Shown here in pieces: positions 55,051 through 64,000 of a stretch of DNA of 64,000 nucleotides. Numbering within the stretch: the first letter of the stretch is position 1; every line of letters starts with the position of its first letter. Where the stretch lies: contig NC_092803.1 of the NCBI RefSeq assembly GCF_040954645.1, forward strand, positions 67,800,427-67,864,426, written 5' to 3'. The notes below the pieces were generated by a model. The model ran no database searches. It was not told the DNA's origin and saw only the letters and a list, made by a program, of their open reading frames with translations. Made by a program: the position numbers and the translations under genes. This stretch comes from Diabrotica undecimpunctata. Its lineage: Eukaryota > Arthropoda > Insecta > Coleoptera > Chrysomelidae.

Positions 55051-55565
55051 CCTTGAAATTACTTATTAAGTCAGTAATATAACAAATTCATAAAATTTCT
55101 CTTGTCAAAATTCATATTACACAATTAATTTTTATATCGTTAAAAAGTAATTTATTCTAGTTAGAAGCCAACGACCGCGTTAAAGCACAGCGTGAATAAA
55201 AATTTTAACATTCTGCTCTGACATTTTTCTTTCCAATTGATTGTTTTAAAAATTTCAGCTGGAAATTTTAGGCTGAGTTGGATTACTTGTTTTAATTTTT
55301 TACATTAGTTTTTGATTTGTTGTCTTTCTTTTTTCGCATTTAATGCTATAAATTATTCTCTTCCTTAGGCCACACATGAAGTAAATATATTTACACTACA
55401 TTAATTAAATCATTGGATTCATTCTTATTATTACTAATAGGACTCTCTACTGCTTCATTTGTTATTGATACTTCTCTAGACATTTCGCAATTAGGGTTAA
55501 CATGTGTAACTGATTCTTGTTCAGAATAATTTACTTTTTCAGTAGTAGAAACTGTCGTTTTTTAT

Positions 55566-55606
<41 letters not shown>

Positions 55607-56010
55607 TTCTCAAATTTACATATAGTATATTATAATCAACATAATTGCTATCAAAATTTACATTGAGTAATGACGCGGTTTTTGTCGTCTGGTAAATCAT
55701 GAAATATCATGTAGCGTCGAGGCCTACTTGTTGCTTTATAGATCTCCTAAGACATTTGGGGCTATAAAAATTATTAGTATCTTACTATTATACAAAACAA
55801 ATCTTAGTAAAACAAATGAAAGCATATACATATAGCAGTAAAAACATCCAGGCCAGAAATTAATACAAACTAATAGAACATATAGCGATCCACAGAGGCA
55901 TATGTAAGGAAAACTAATTGAGCCTTTACAATGAAGTTAACAACTTCTAATGTATAATGGAATATATTTAAAAAAAAAAATTTTAATTGAAATTATCCAA
56001 ACGAATTTCA
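55051..56010. other. AT-rich stretch, with AT microsatellite at 55569-55602
   Basis: No coding features. A TA repeat of about 34 bp is the only clear element. Confidence 0.5.
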
Positions 56011-56050
56011 GAACGTGTTCGGTCTTATCAGACCATCATCAGTGTAAACG
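56011..56050 (-). ncRNA. Decayed hammerhead-like motif
   Basis: The minus strand reads CTGATGA (56036-56042), one extra T, a perfect 5-bp helix II (GGTCT/AGACC with GATA loop, 56021-56034), GAA (56018-56020), then CACGTT, one base from the palindrome AACGTT seen in PLE-1. Helix I is poor (TTACA against TGAAA with a mismatch) and position 15.1 is C rather than A. It is probably a mutated PLE end; no PLE coding sequence is adjacent. Confidence 0.35.
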
Positions 56051-56510
56051 TCATTACTAATTGAAACTAGCCACATGGTCTAATAACCCTAAGTTAATTT
56101 AATATTGAATTTATTAAATTTTCGGATTGATGTGACACCAAACAAGAACAACGTGATTGTCCTGAGATAGATACCAGCCAACTGTTAACAATTATTCCTC
56201 TTTGGTTCAAACTCATTATGGACAAAATTATCAACATGGTTCCAAATTAAGTTACAGACTATAAAGTGGGTAAAGAAACTGTGTGTATTATCTGGTTAGC
56301 AGTCGATGCCATATTTAATAAAGAAAATGAGAGTATTATGCAGGGACACCTATATGAATTTATTCAAACAACCAGAATATGATATGGTATCGAACTACCA
56401 ACTAACTAGCAACAACCAAAACAAAAATTATTATTTTTTTATTTAAACACAAAACCACATCAACCACGCAGGGTTATTTAGTGGATATAACACGTACAAG
56501 AAATATTACA
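56051..56510. other. No clear feature
   Basis: Nothing recognisable on either strand. Confidence 0.4.
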
Positions 56511-57850
56511 TTAAATGCAACTGAATAACTTGATGTCATTTAAATAGATTAACACTCTTGAAATTATTTTATTGATAACTGTTTTGAGATCATCATCTGT
56601 AAATCCGTGGGATCTTCTTTTTTCCATGAATTGAGGGCAATCAAGCAGGATATGTTTGACGATCAGTGGATTAGAACATCTGGAGCAGATTGGTAGTGGT
56701 TCTTTTGTTATTAAGTATTTATGTATTAAGGCAGTATGGCCAATTGTTAGACGGTTAATAATAACTTGGTTTCTTATATTTATAAGGTACAAAAATAAAA
56801 GCCGCTTCCTTTCCTAATGATGTTTCTAGTTCGTTTTTTATAGTTTGTATAATAGAATTGTTGGTATATATTTGTTTCAATTCCAGTAATGCATTTAATG
56901 AGTCTGTTGCAATAATGCACTTAGTTAGGGTTTTCAAAATAGCTGTAGACTCGCCTATGAGTATACTGCAGTTTGTTGGTATCGATATGTTATAAGAATT
57001 TTCTTTACAGTAGTAAGCAGCAGCGTGACTATTGGGAGTGTTAGAGGTTTCGGTAAAGATTTGCAAATAATAAGGAAAGTGCTTTAGAATTTTCATAAAT
57101 AGATTTTTAATTATTGTGGAATTTGTAGTTGATTTGGGATACTTTGTAAGTGTTAAGTCAATAGTTAATGGGTGGCTTGTCCATGGGAGATAGTTTGCAT
57201 TTATATTTAGTGATACATTGAGTTGATTCCTATCGAAAGTTGTAAGCTTTATTTTTTCTATGAGGCGTATAGAGTTTTTAGTCCTCTTATTAGGAGGAAG
57301 ATCAGGGCTGCAGATGTGGAAAAATACAGGATGCTATTTCTGGGATGATATCTTTTCAATATAGTTCAAGGGTAGTTGCTATCGTCCTATGTGTAAGGGA
57401 GGTTCTTCAGTTAGAACTTGCATACTACTAACCGGACTAGTTTTAAAAGCTCCCAGTGCTAATCTCAAAGCTGTAGATTGAATAGTGTTTAGTTTTTTTG
57501 AAGTGATTTTTAATCGATTTTAGTTCTAATGAGCGATTTGTAAAGCCTAATTAATATTTTATGATCAGCACCTCAAATTTTGTTGGATAATATTTTGAGT
57601 GTATTTAATAATTTTGGCAGGCAACCTGTAGTTTATTTATGTGCGAATTCCAATTTAAGGTTACACCTAGAAAGTTAATTTCTTTTGACTGTTCTAAAGG
57701 TAAATTATTTAATGTTAGACTAGTTGTAAGGTGGGTTTTATTTTGATTAAAAATAATGTATCGTGTTTTTTCAATAGAAAAAACAAATCCCGTTTTTATC
57801 GTCCAATGATGAAGCCAGTTTAAGAAACACAAAAAAATATTGTAATCGCC
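56511..57850 (-). pseudogene. RNase H-bearing LINE relic (I/LOA/R1-like)
   Basis: From 57832 the minus strand reads LNWLHHWTIKTGFVFSIEKT and INFLGVTLNWNSHINKL, the RT thumb of I-group LINEs. After a degraded stretch, 57096-56755 gives YLQIFTETSNTPNSHAAAYY, LIGESTAILKTLTKCIIATD and SLNALLELKQ, an RNase H domain in which the first Asp region reads FTETS. The last frame (56792-56511) has NRLTIGHTALIHKYLITKEP and ICSRCSNPLIVKHILLDCPQ, the C-x2-C...H-x4-C knuckle. Frameshifts separate the three parts and RT palm is missing. Confidence 0.8.
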
Positions 57851-58860
57851 AAAAACATAAGTTTAACAGTCACATTAGTGGAATGGGAGAGCACATTCTA
57901 GTAAACAGGCACAAGATAAATCACTAAACGTCTGAAGATGACAAGAAGCCCAAGAAAAATACTGAGTGATAACCTAGGTGGAGTTACATTCTACAAAAAA
58001 GCATTCGGAGATCGAACAGGTACAAGTAGATCAAGGAAGTCGGAAGAGAAATAAGACAATACATTTATTATTATTTTTCTGTTCTTGCATTAGTTATTTC
58101 TTATTCTAGTTTAAAGTGATTGCATGATATATTATTTTTTGTTTTGGTTTGTTTTCTTGTGAATCTAATTTATACGTTATTAATAAATAACTTTATAATT
58201 TTCTTAACTATTTCCTTGAAGACTTTTGTTTGAATCCCCGTTTTACTGAAATGCTGAAATATTTCAAAATATTGAAAATCAATGTTTCCTTAAATAGTTT
58301 TAACATTTTCCAGTTATCGATTTAACAAATTCCAAATATTACATTTATATGGAATTAATCAACAATTAGATGTAGGTAATAAAAATTACATTTTCTATTT
58401 GACATTTCTTCTACTTCGAAAATCATTTTCAAAAAAGAAAAAAAACTTAAAATTAAAATAAGGAGGTTATTACCCCTGTTGTTGTATATTAGTTGGCACT
58501 TTGCCCAAATTTGACAGGCCACTCATCCGGCCTCGATTTTGCAGGCAGATAGCCATGTTTTGAGTTGTTTTACCTTAGGGTCGATATAAAATTTTGATTT
58601 AGTTATGGATTCCACCGTTACTTGATGGAACTTCTCAAAATTTTAACAATTTATTTTCATTACAGCTGTTTCGGCAGAGTGATCTATTTTTGGTATGCGT
58701 TTACACTTTACACTGAATATGTTAAGGAAAGGGGAGCTGTTTATCTCAAGTTTGTCAGTAAGAATTATATCTATATTGTTATATTTCTTACAGGTACTTT
58801 TACTTGGAAAAAATATTTACACTTCACTACACTCACATCTGTTGTTAATTTAGATATATG
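57851..58860. other. AT-rich stretch, no secure gene
   Basis: A plus-strand segment near 57950-58050 weakly resembles a LINE C-terminal tail (RSPRKILSDNLGG) but is too short to assign. Otherwise nothing is recognised. Confidence 0.35.
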
Positions 58861-58870
58861 CAAATATAAA

Positions 58871-60410
58871 TTAATATTTATCATTAGTAAGTATTGGTAC
58901 AGAAAGGTTAACAATACTTGAAATAATATTTATAACAGGGTCCGTATAAGGAACTAGGAATAAATTAACTCTTGCTTTAAGAATTTTAAAGATTTTTAGC
59001 CGTTGTATCGTTCTTTCAACGTTTACTCTTGCTAAAGAAATTTCAGTAGTAAAAAGAGCATCTTGCACTGATAATTGTTTTGTCTTGTCCAAAAATGGCG
59101 GTCTTATTAATTCGATTTTTTTAATGCATTCATTTCCTATCAACAAGCCCTTATCTATCATTGTAGTATCCTCATTTGGTGTCAATTTGTCCAATAATCT
59201 TGATTAAATAAAAATTTCTTTGTCTAAGATACGGCCACTATAAACAGGACTAAAAAATGTAATTAAACCAGATGGGACTATTCCAATAATAACTTTTAAC
59301 ATGTGGTCCCCTTTGTAGTGAGAATCAAATATTACACGACACTTGAGACACTTGTTTTTTTTTGTAAAAGTAATTCTGTGCAGTCCAAAATAATTTTTGT
59401 TTTAGGAAATTTCTTAAAACTAACAATTATCCTATTTTGAATCTGTTCTTTTTCTGGACAGGGGACTACAGGTTTTAATACTTCAGAAAGAGAACTTGCA
59501 CCGTTATCTGAAAATAATTTCTACATGTGTTTGCCAAGACACCAAATATAACAGAAAGGTAAAAAAAGTGAAGTCAGTTTTTAACTTAGCAAATACTAGA
59601 ACAATACGTTGTTTTAGCTGAAGCAGTAATGGTTTCGAATTTTTGTTTTTTAACGAAGCTTTTAAAGCAGCTTCACAAATTTTTTTTAGCAAATTTAGAG
59701 TGGGTATTCCAGTGAATGCATTTAAATTGCGATTTTTTCATACCATACTATAACATAACCATAAAAAGAAACATTTTTGCCTTCACTTAATACAGATGGG
59801 GTCCCTTGTATAGCCTTCTCTTCTGTCCTGATTTTCATGTAACTCTAGACTATTTCGGATGACTTCTAAAACTGCACTAATCGCTGTACCTGTGTTGATT
59901 TTATCTTAATTGTTGACGTTGTTGGATCTGAGTCAATGATTACATCTTCTGAAATAGATACTGTACTAGATAGATACCTTTGTTTGACTCGTTTTGACCT
60001 TTCTTCTCGAGATGATCTTTGTGAAGAGAACAACACTTTGTCCAAAGATCGAATTGGTAGATTCTCAGATGGAATGGAACTTGGAATGGATTTTTTAAAT
60101 CGTTTTCAAGTCCTTACATTTAAAAAATAAGTAAAACGTTATTTCAATGATTAAGAAAAAACCAGGCTGGGGCAATATTATCTAAATAAATGTCCTATCA
60201 AATATGATTTACCTGGAAAAATGTAATCTGATTTCTTAAAGTGTCAGTGCGACATACATGCATGAATTTTGTCACAGGTTTCGCAATAGGAAGAGCTACT
60301 TGCCAGTTTTTTCGTAATTTCTCGTCCTTTGGAAAGTAGTGGAAATGTATATATTTCGTACATCGAGCAGAACATTGTGGCACTGAACAATATCTATTAC
60401 TTTTTTCTTA
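58871..60410 (-). pseudogene. THAP-domain DDE_Tnp_4 transposase relic
   Basis: Exon 1 (about 60400-60212) reads RYCSVPQCSARCTKYIHFHY, FPKDEKLRKNWQVAL and MHVCRTDTL, a THAP zinc finger (C-x4-C, FHxFPKD, W-x-x-A) whose final His-Phe is lost. It ends at a CAG|GTAAAT donor. Further blocks follow: FAKLKTDFTF with FGV and ANTCRNYF near 59550 (helix-turn-helix of HTH_Tnp_4), then ILDCTELLLQ near 59390 (first catalytic Asp), DKGLLIGNECIKKIELIRPP and ISLARVNVERTIQRLKIFKI, NIISSIVNLSVPIL at 59194-58871 (Asp and Glu of the last blocks). This is the THAP/DDE_Tnp_4 type common in insects. Frameshifts abound; inactive. Terminal repeats were not found. Confidence 0.78.
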
Positions 60411-61009
60411 TCGCTCATTATTTTTAAAATTTGAAGAAATTTTTACCAGTTTTAAACTCTAATTTATTCAAATCTTTGAAAAAATGAGACATTTATCTCT
60501 ATTTTATTAGTTATTTATTTTGATAGCAGTTGGCAGCACGGTTTATTTGAATTCGCACGGGCGAATACTGAACGAAAAACGTAAGACGCACTATAGGATC
60601 AAAATTTTATTTTCGTATTGGGTATTCCATTTTCGTGGATATTTCATCTGGATCATCTAAGATAATGTTGACGCAAATGTAGAAAACAATAAACTAGAAA
60701 AAGAAGCTTAAAATAAATTGGAGTAAAACAAAAGCATGGGAAAATACAAGAAAATATCACCATCAGAGCAATATAACAGATAATAAAAGAGGTAAATGAT
60801 TATATTAGTCAATAAAAAAATAAAATTAGAAAACGAAAATCAAAAGAAAAACAAGGCTTGCAATGTTATTTAATAAATTTGATAATATTTTATATTACAA
60901 ATTTGTGTTATATATTTTTTAATAATAATTAAAATGGATAAAGTCAACTAAAACGTTGTTTATTACCAATATTATTAACAATAATAATACACTATTGTTT
61001 AATCAGAAT
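60411..61009. other. AT-rich stretch, no gene seen
   Basis: No recognisable feature; it may include the non-coding ends of the two flanking DNA transposons. Confidence 0.4.
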
Positions 61010-62560
61010 AAGGTCTCTTAGTACTATGTGAAGATTTATCAGAAAAATCATGCTCTTCAACCATATTATAATAATGCATTTCATTAGATGTATTATAGAA
61101 GGATATTTGATCGTCATCTTCACTATCAGATGAATAACTAGCAGGAAGTTTAATCAGCTTCTTTTTTACTTTTTCCTTAGGTAATTTTTCTCTTTGCGTT
61201 AATTTTTTTTCTGTTTAGCAGCTCCGACATAATAGTAAGTTTATCTGGTTTACTGGTTAAAATTCTAGTTTTTCTTTTCTTTCGCATTTCTCTGCCTTGT
61301 AAATCTTTTCTAGTTGGCGCTTTTGGAATCGGAGATATAGACACAATAGATATATTGAAAGGTATGTCGGTCACAGGTGACGTATATCCAGTTTGTAGTG
61401 CAGCTAAAGACTCTGAAGTTAGATTATCAGCTTAAAAAAGAAACGAAAGTAGACCGGTCTTGTTGTCTCCGGTCGATATGTGGCATACGATTGCAGATAT
61501 TCTTCTTCTGTAAAAATATTGGTATTTTAACTGGCCACAAACCTGTAACCTCAAAACTTTTTACAATATTTTTTGGTTTGAATGCTTGTACATAAGCTTC
61601 TCCTGCAATTTCTGTAACGTCATAAAGTTATTGGTCTACCAGTTTTATTTAACATACAGTCTTCTGCAGTTTTGTGGTAAAAAGTTTTATAGGGACCAAA
61701 CACCCCTCTGTCCAAAGGCTCTATTTTATGCGAAGTATGCGGATGAATTTTTAACCGAAATTTTTGGCTTTGTCAATTTTGTCTATTGAAATATGCGTAT
61801 CATGATCATCAGTATCGGCATTTCCTGGATAGGTTTAGTATAATGTTGTATGTGTTCCAAAAATAGTAGAGAAATTTTTGCTGTAGACTGTCGTAAAGGA
61901 TTTGCTGCTCCACTGCATCCGGTTGGACCTCCATTTGTCATGTGATCTTTATAGTGCACACGAAGAAATACAAATAATGGTACGATAGTTTGACCTGCCA
62001 TAAATTTAACATAAATTCCTCTTTCTGCGGAGGTTAAACTTAAACTACCAAATTGTTTAATGGTCTTAGGCGCTATTATTTTAGATGGTTTGTTTACTGT
62101 AAAATTTTAAGTTTTATTCAAGTTATATATGCGCTCAGCGCCAAATTGATACGTCTTCATAACATCAGTGTAATTATTAAAACAATTCTTAACATTGTTT
62201 TTAATAAAACTAGTGGCTTGTTGACTCCGGTTACCTTAGAGATAACGCCGTCTACTTCTATGTTGAACGAGCGAGCCATTCTCGGCCTGCAATTTGCTTA
62301 TCTTACCACAAATCTGGTATTTTTTACTCCGGCTTAATTAAATGCCAATTTCCTAGTTTGGATTTTAGTAAGTCCCAAAGAAAAATAGGCAGCTGTTTCT
62401 AGGTAGGTAATCAAACAGTTGCTTCTCTTCTGCAACACTAAATACTTATGAAAATAGTAGTGTGGTGGCGAAACTATGATATCGTGAATACTAGTAACCA
62501 AATTAGGTTGCTTTTTCACATAATTGTTTAGCGTAGACTTTTTATATTCCATGTCTTCGT
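61010..62560 (-). pseudogene. Second pogo-like (DDE_1) transposase relic
   Basis: Minus-strand fragments in order: RIYNLNETGVTTV near 62130 (first catalytic block, with D changed to N), QTIVPLFVFLRVHYKDHM with NGGPTGCSGAANP from 61997, LLFLEHIQHYTKP, LDNHDTHIS near 61790 (second Asp), GLKIHPHTSHKIEPLDRGVF (third Asp), DCMLNKTGRPITLYDVTEIA, EAYVQAFKPKNIVKSFEVTG and LWP, then after more frame changes SISPIPKAPTRKDLQGREMR and a Lys-rich tail. The N-terminal helix-turn-helix is not readable. It differs from the pogo element at 31715. Many stops; inactive. Confidence 0.78.
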
Positions 62561-62772
62561 CACACTAAGTATTGATGTATTATTCGATAAAACTTCCTGT
62601 AATGCCTCCTTCAATAAATCTTGTGACAGATGTTCCGGTTTCTACCAATTTTATTACGATGCACTGTAAAAAATATTCTCGTTACACAAATTACTTATAC
62701 CGAAAACGCTCGTGTACCTTTGGATTACCTCCTATTAATGTTGGTGAATGTTGCTTCTTCTTCTTTTGGTGC

Positions 62773-64000
62773 CTATCCTCTGTGGACGTTGGCAATCACG
62801 TTGGTCCATACAACTGTGTTAACAACTGCTCTAAATAGATGTATGCTAGTCATTCCTGCCCACTGTCTGATGTTCTTCAACCACGATATCCTTCTGCGCC
62901 CTTGAGATCTTTTGCCTTCTATCTTGCGTTGTAAAATTAGTTGAATTAGTTGATACTTCTCATTGCGCATCACATGCCCTAAGTATGTCACCTTTCTGAT
63001 TTTCATGATACGCATAATTTCCAGATCTTTATTCATACGTTGGATCATGGTGTTGTTTGTAATATGATAAATATAGGAAATTCTGAGCATGCGGCGGTAG
63101 CACCACATTTCGAAGTCTTCTAATCGTTTGGATTTTGCCTCCGTCAAGGTTTAGGCTTCGACTCCATATAAAAGGGTAGAAAATACATAGCATCTCAAGA
63201 CTCGTGTTCTTATATCAATGTTCAGGTGCATATTACATAAAATCTTCCTGAGGCGATTGAAGACAGCTCTCGCCTTTTCTATACTACATCTTATTTCCTG
63301 TGAGTGGTCCCATTCATTATTTAGGCTGCATCCAAGGTATTAAATTTTGTCGATTATGTTTAAGGGTTTATTATTAGATGTGAAATGGTGCTGTATTACG
63401 TCGTTTTTATTTACTACAAGAATTTTGGTCTTCTTACAGTTTAATTTCATACCGTATCTGTCACAGTTATTTTCTACGTTATTATACGGAGTAGAGGCCT
63501 GGACACTTTCCGATGCTTCTTTAAGAAAACTCGAGGCATTCGAGATGTGGTGTTACAGACGTGATTTAAGAATTTCATGGGTGGATCGTGTGACTAATGT
63601 TGAGGTCCTACGTAGAAAAGGCAAGGAATGCGAGATTAATAACACCATCAAAGAGCGCAAACAAGAATATCTTGGCCATGTTATGAGGAATGAACAGTGA
63701 TACGGCTTGTTGCAACTCATTCTTCAGGGCAGGGTATTTGGAAAGAGAGGACCAGGGAGAAGAAGAATATCTTGGCTTCAAAACCTTAGAAAGTGGTTTG
63801 ATACATCGACAACCGGACTATTCAGAATAGCAGCAAGCAAAGTTAGGATAGTCATGTTGATCGCCAACATCCGGAACGGATAGGCATCGTAAGAAGAAGA
63901 AGATCTGTCACAGGCTTCCACTAAACGGTTTATTAATGTTTGCAGATCCTCCGCATTATTAGCAATCAAAGCAGTATCGTCAGCATATCTTAAATTGTTT
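62773..64000 (-). pseudogene. RTE-type LINE relic, interrupted by an inverted LINE copy
   Basis: At the window edge the minus strand reads NNLRYADDTALIANNAEDLQ (catalytic pair) and TLINRLVEACD. It is then broken at 63902-63467 and resumes with RYGMKLNCKKTKILVVNKND, YLGCSLNNEWDHSQEIRC, KARAVFNRLRKILCNMHLNI, CYVFSTLLYGVEA, LEDFEMWCYRRMLRISYIYH, YLGHVMRNEKYQLIQLILQR and RRRISWLKNIRQWAGMTSIH, ending about 62780 with a GAAGAAGAAG tail (plus-strand CTTCTTCTTC near 62755). The whole RT C-terminal half is present with two frame changes. It continues beyond 64000. Confidence 0.88.
63467..63902 (+). mobile_element. 5'-truncated RTE LINE insertion with 11-bp TSD
   Basis: The plus strand reads LYGVEAWTLSDASLRKLEAF, EMWCYRRDLRISWVDRVTNV, QEYLGHVMRNEQ, then in another frame GKRGPGRRRISWLQNLRKWF, and ends in a GTAAGAAGAAGAAG tail. 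ATCTGTCACAG flanks it on both sides (63456-63466; 63903-63913), a target-site duplication. It shares its reading with the LINE it interrupts but in opposite orientation, so two members of one family are nested. Confidence 0.88.

Noticed and set aside
57890..58050. LINE C-terminal tail
   Set aside because: Only a dozen residues are suggestive; too weak to call.

Overview
The window is AT-rich eukaryotic DNA built almost wholly of transposable elements in different states of decay. Element types (RTE LINEs, Penelope-like elements, mariner/Tc1, pogo, piggyBac, several hAT families, a THAP-DDE transposon, Ty3) and sequence style point to an insect with a large repeat-rich genome, perhaps a beetle. 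The species cannot be fixed from sequence alone. I see no bacterial gene, CRISPR array, rRNA or tRNA gene, and only one short stretch (26371-26532, minus) that might be an exon of a host gene.

Layout. 1-4250: a TTAA-flanked MITE, a long imperfect inverted repeat, then the 3' part of a decayed Ty3/gypsy element whose integrase end is followed 13 nt later by a macrodomain (ADP-ribose hydrolase-like) reading frame that runs to a purine tract and a partial LTR. 4248-8529: two nearly identical Penelope-like (PLE) copies fused head to head, each outer end carrying a hammerhead ribozyme fold. 9400-10400: simple repeats, foldback structures and a textbook hammerhead ribozyme. 10400-17900: RTE LINE pieces, a hAT element with perfect 8-bp target duplication nested in one of them, an RTE copy with a long open frame, and an RNase H-type LINE tail. 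17900-25700: a 386-bp MITE and mariner-like, hAT and piggyBac remains. 27080-30480: Tc1 inside a mariner-like element inside a LINE. 31715-33858: a pogo element. 34400-41500: PLE, mariner-like, gag-like and RTE remains.

41752-48456: the youngest-looking element, a Ty3-type LTR retrotransposon on the minus strand with near-identical LTRs, an intact coiled-coil Gag, a -1 frameshift site and a pol truncated inside reverse transcriptase. It sits in an AT microsatellite. 49690-52664: a second PLE, with ~270-bp terminal inverted repeats that each hold a hammerhead, a 24-bp flanking direct repeat and an older PLE beside it. 54800-64000: LINE remains, a THAP-DDE transposase, a second pogo-like transposase, and RTE copies with an antisense insertion marked by an 11-bp target duplication.

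The elements do not work together as an operon. The links are structural: nesting order gives relative ages, several insertions lie at AT microsatellites, and self-cleaving ribozyme folds recur at PLE ends and once outside them. The most unusual items are the macrodomain frame in the gypsy element, the hammerheads (especially 9982-10029), and the truncated but recently inserted Ty3 element.
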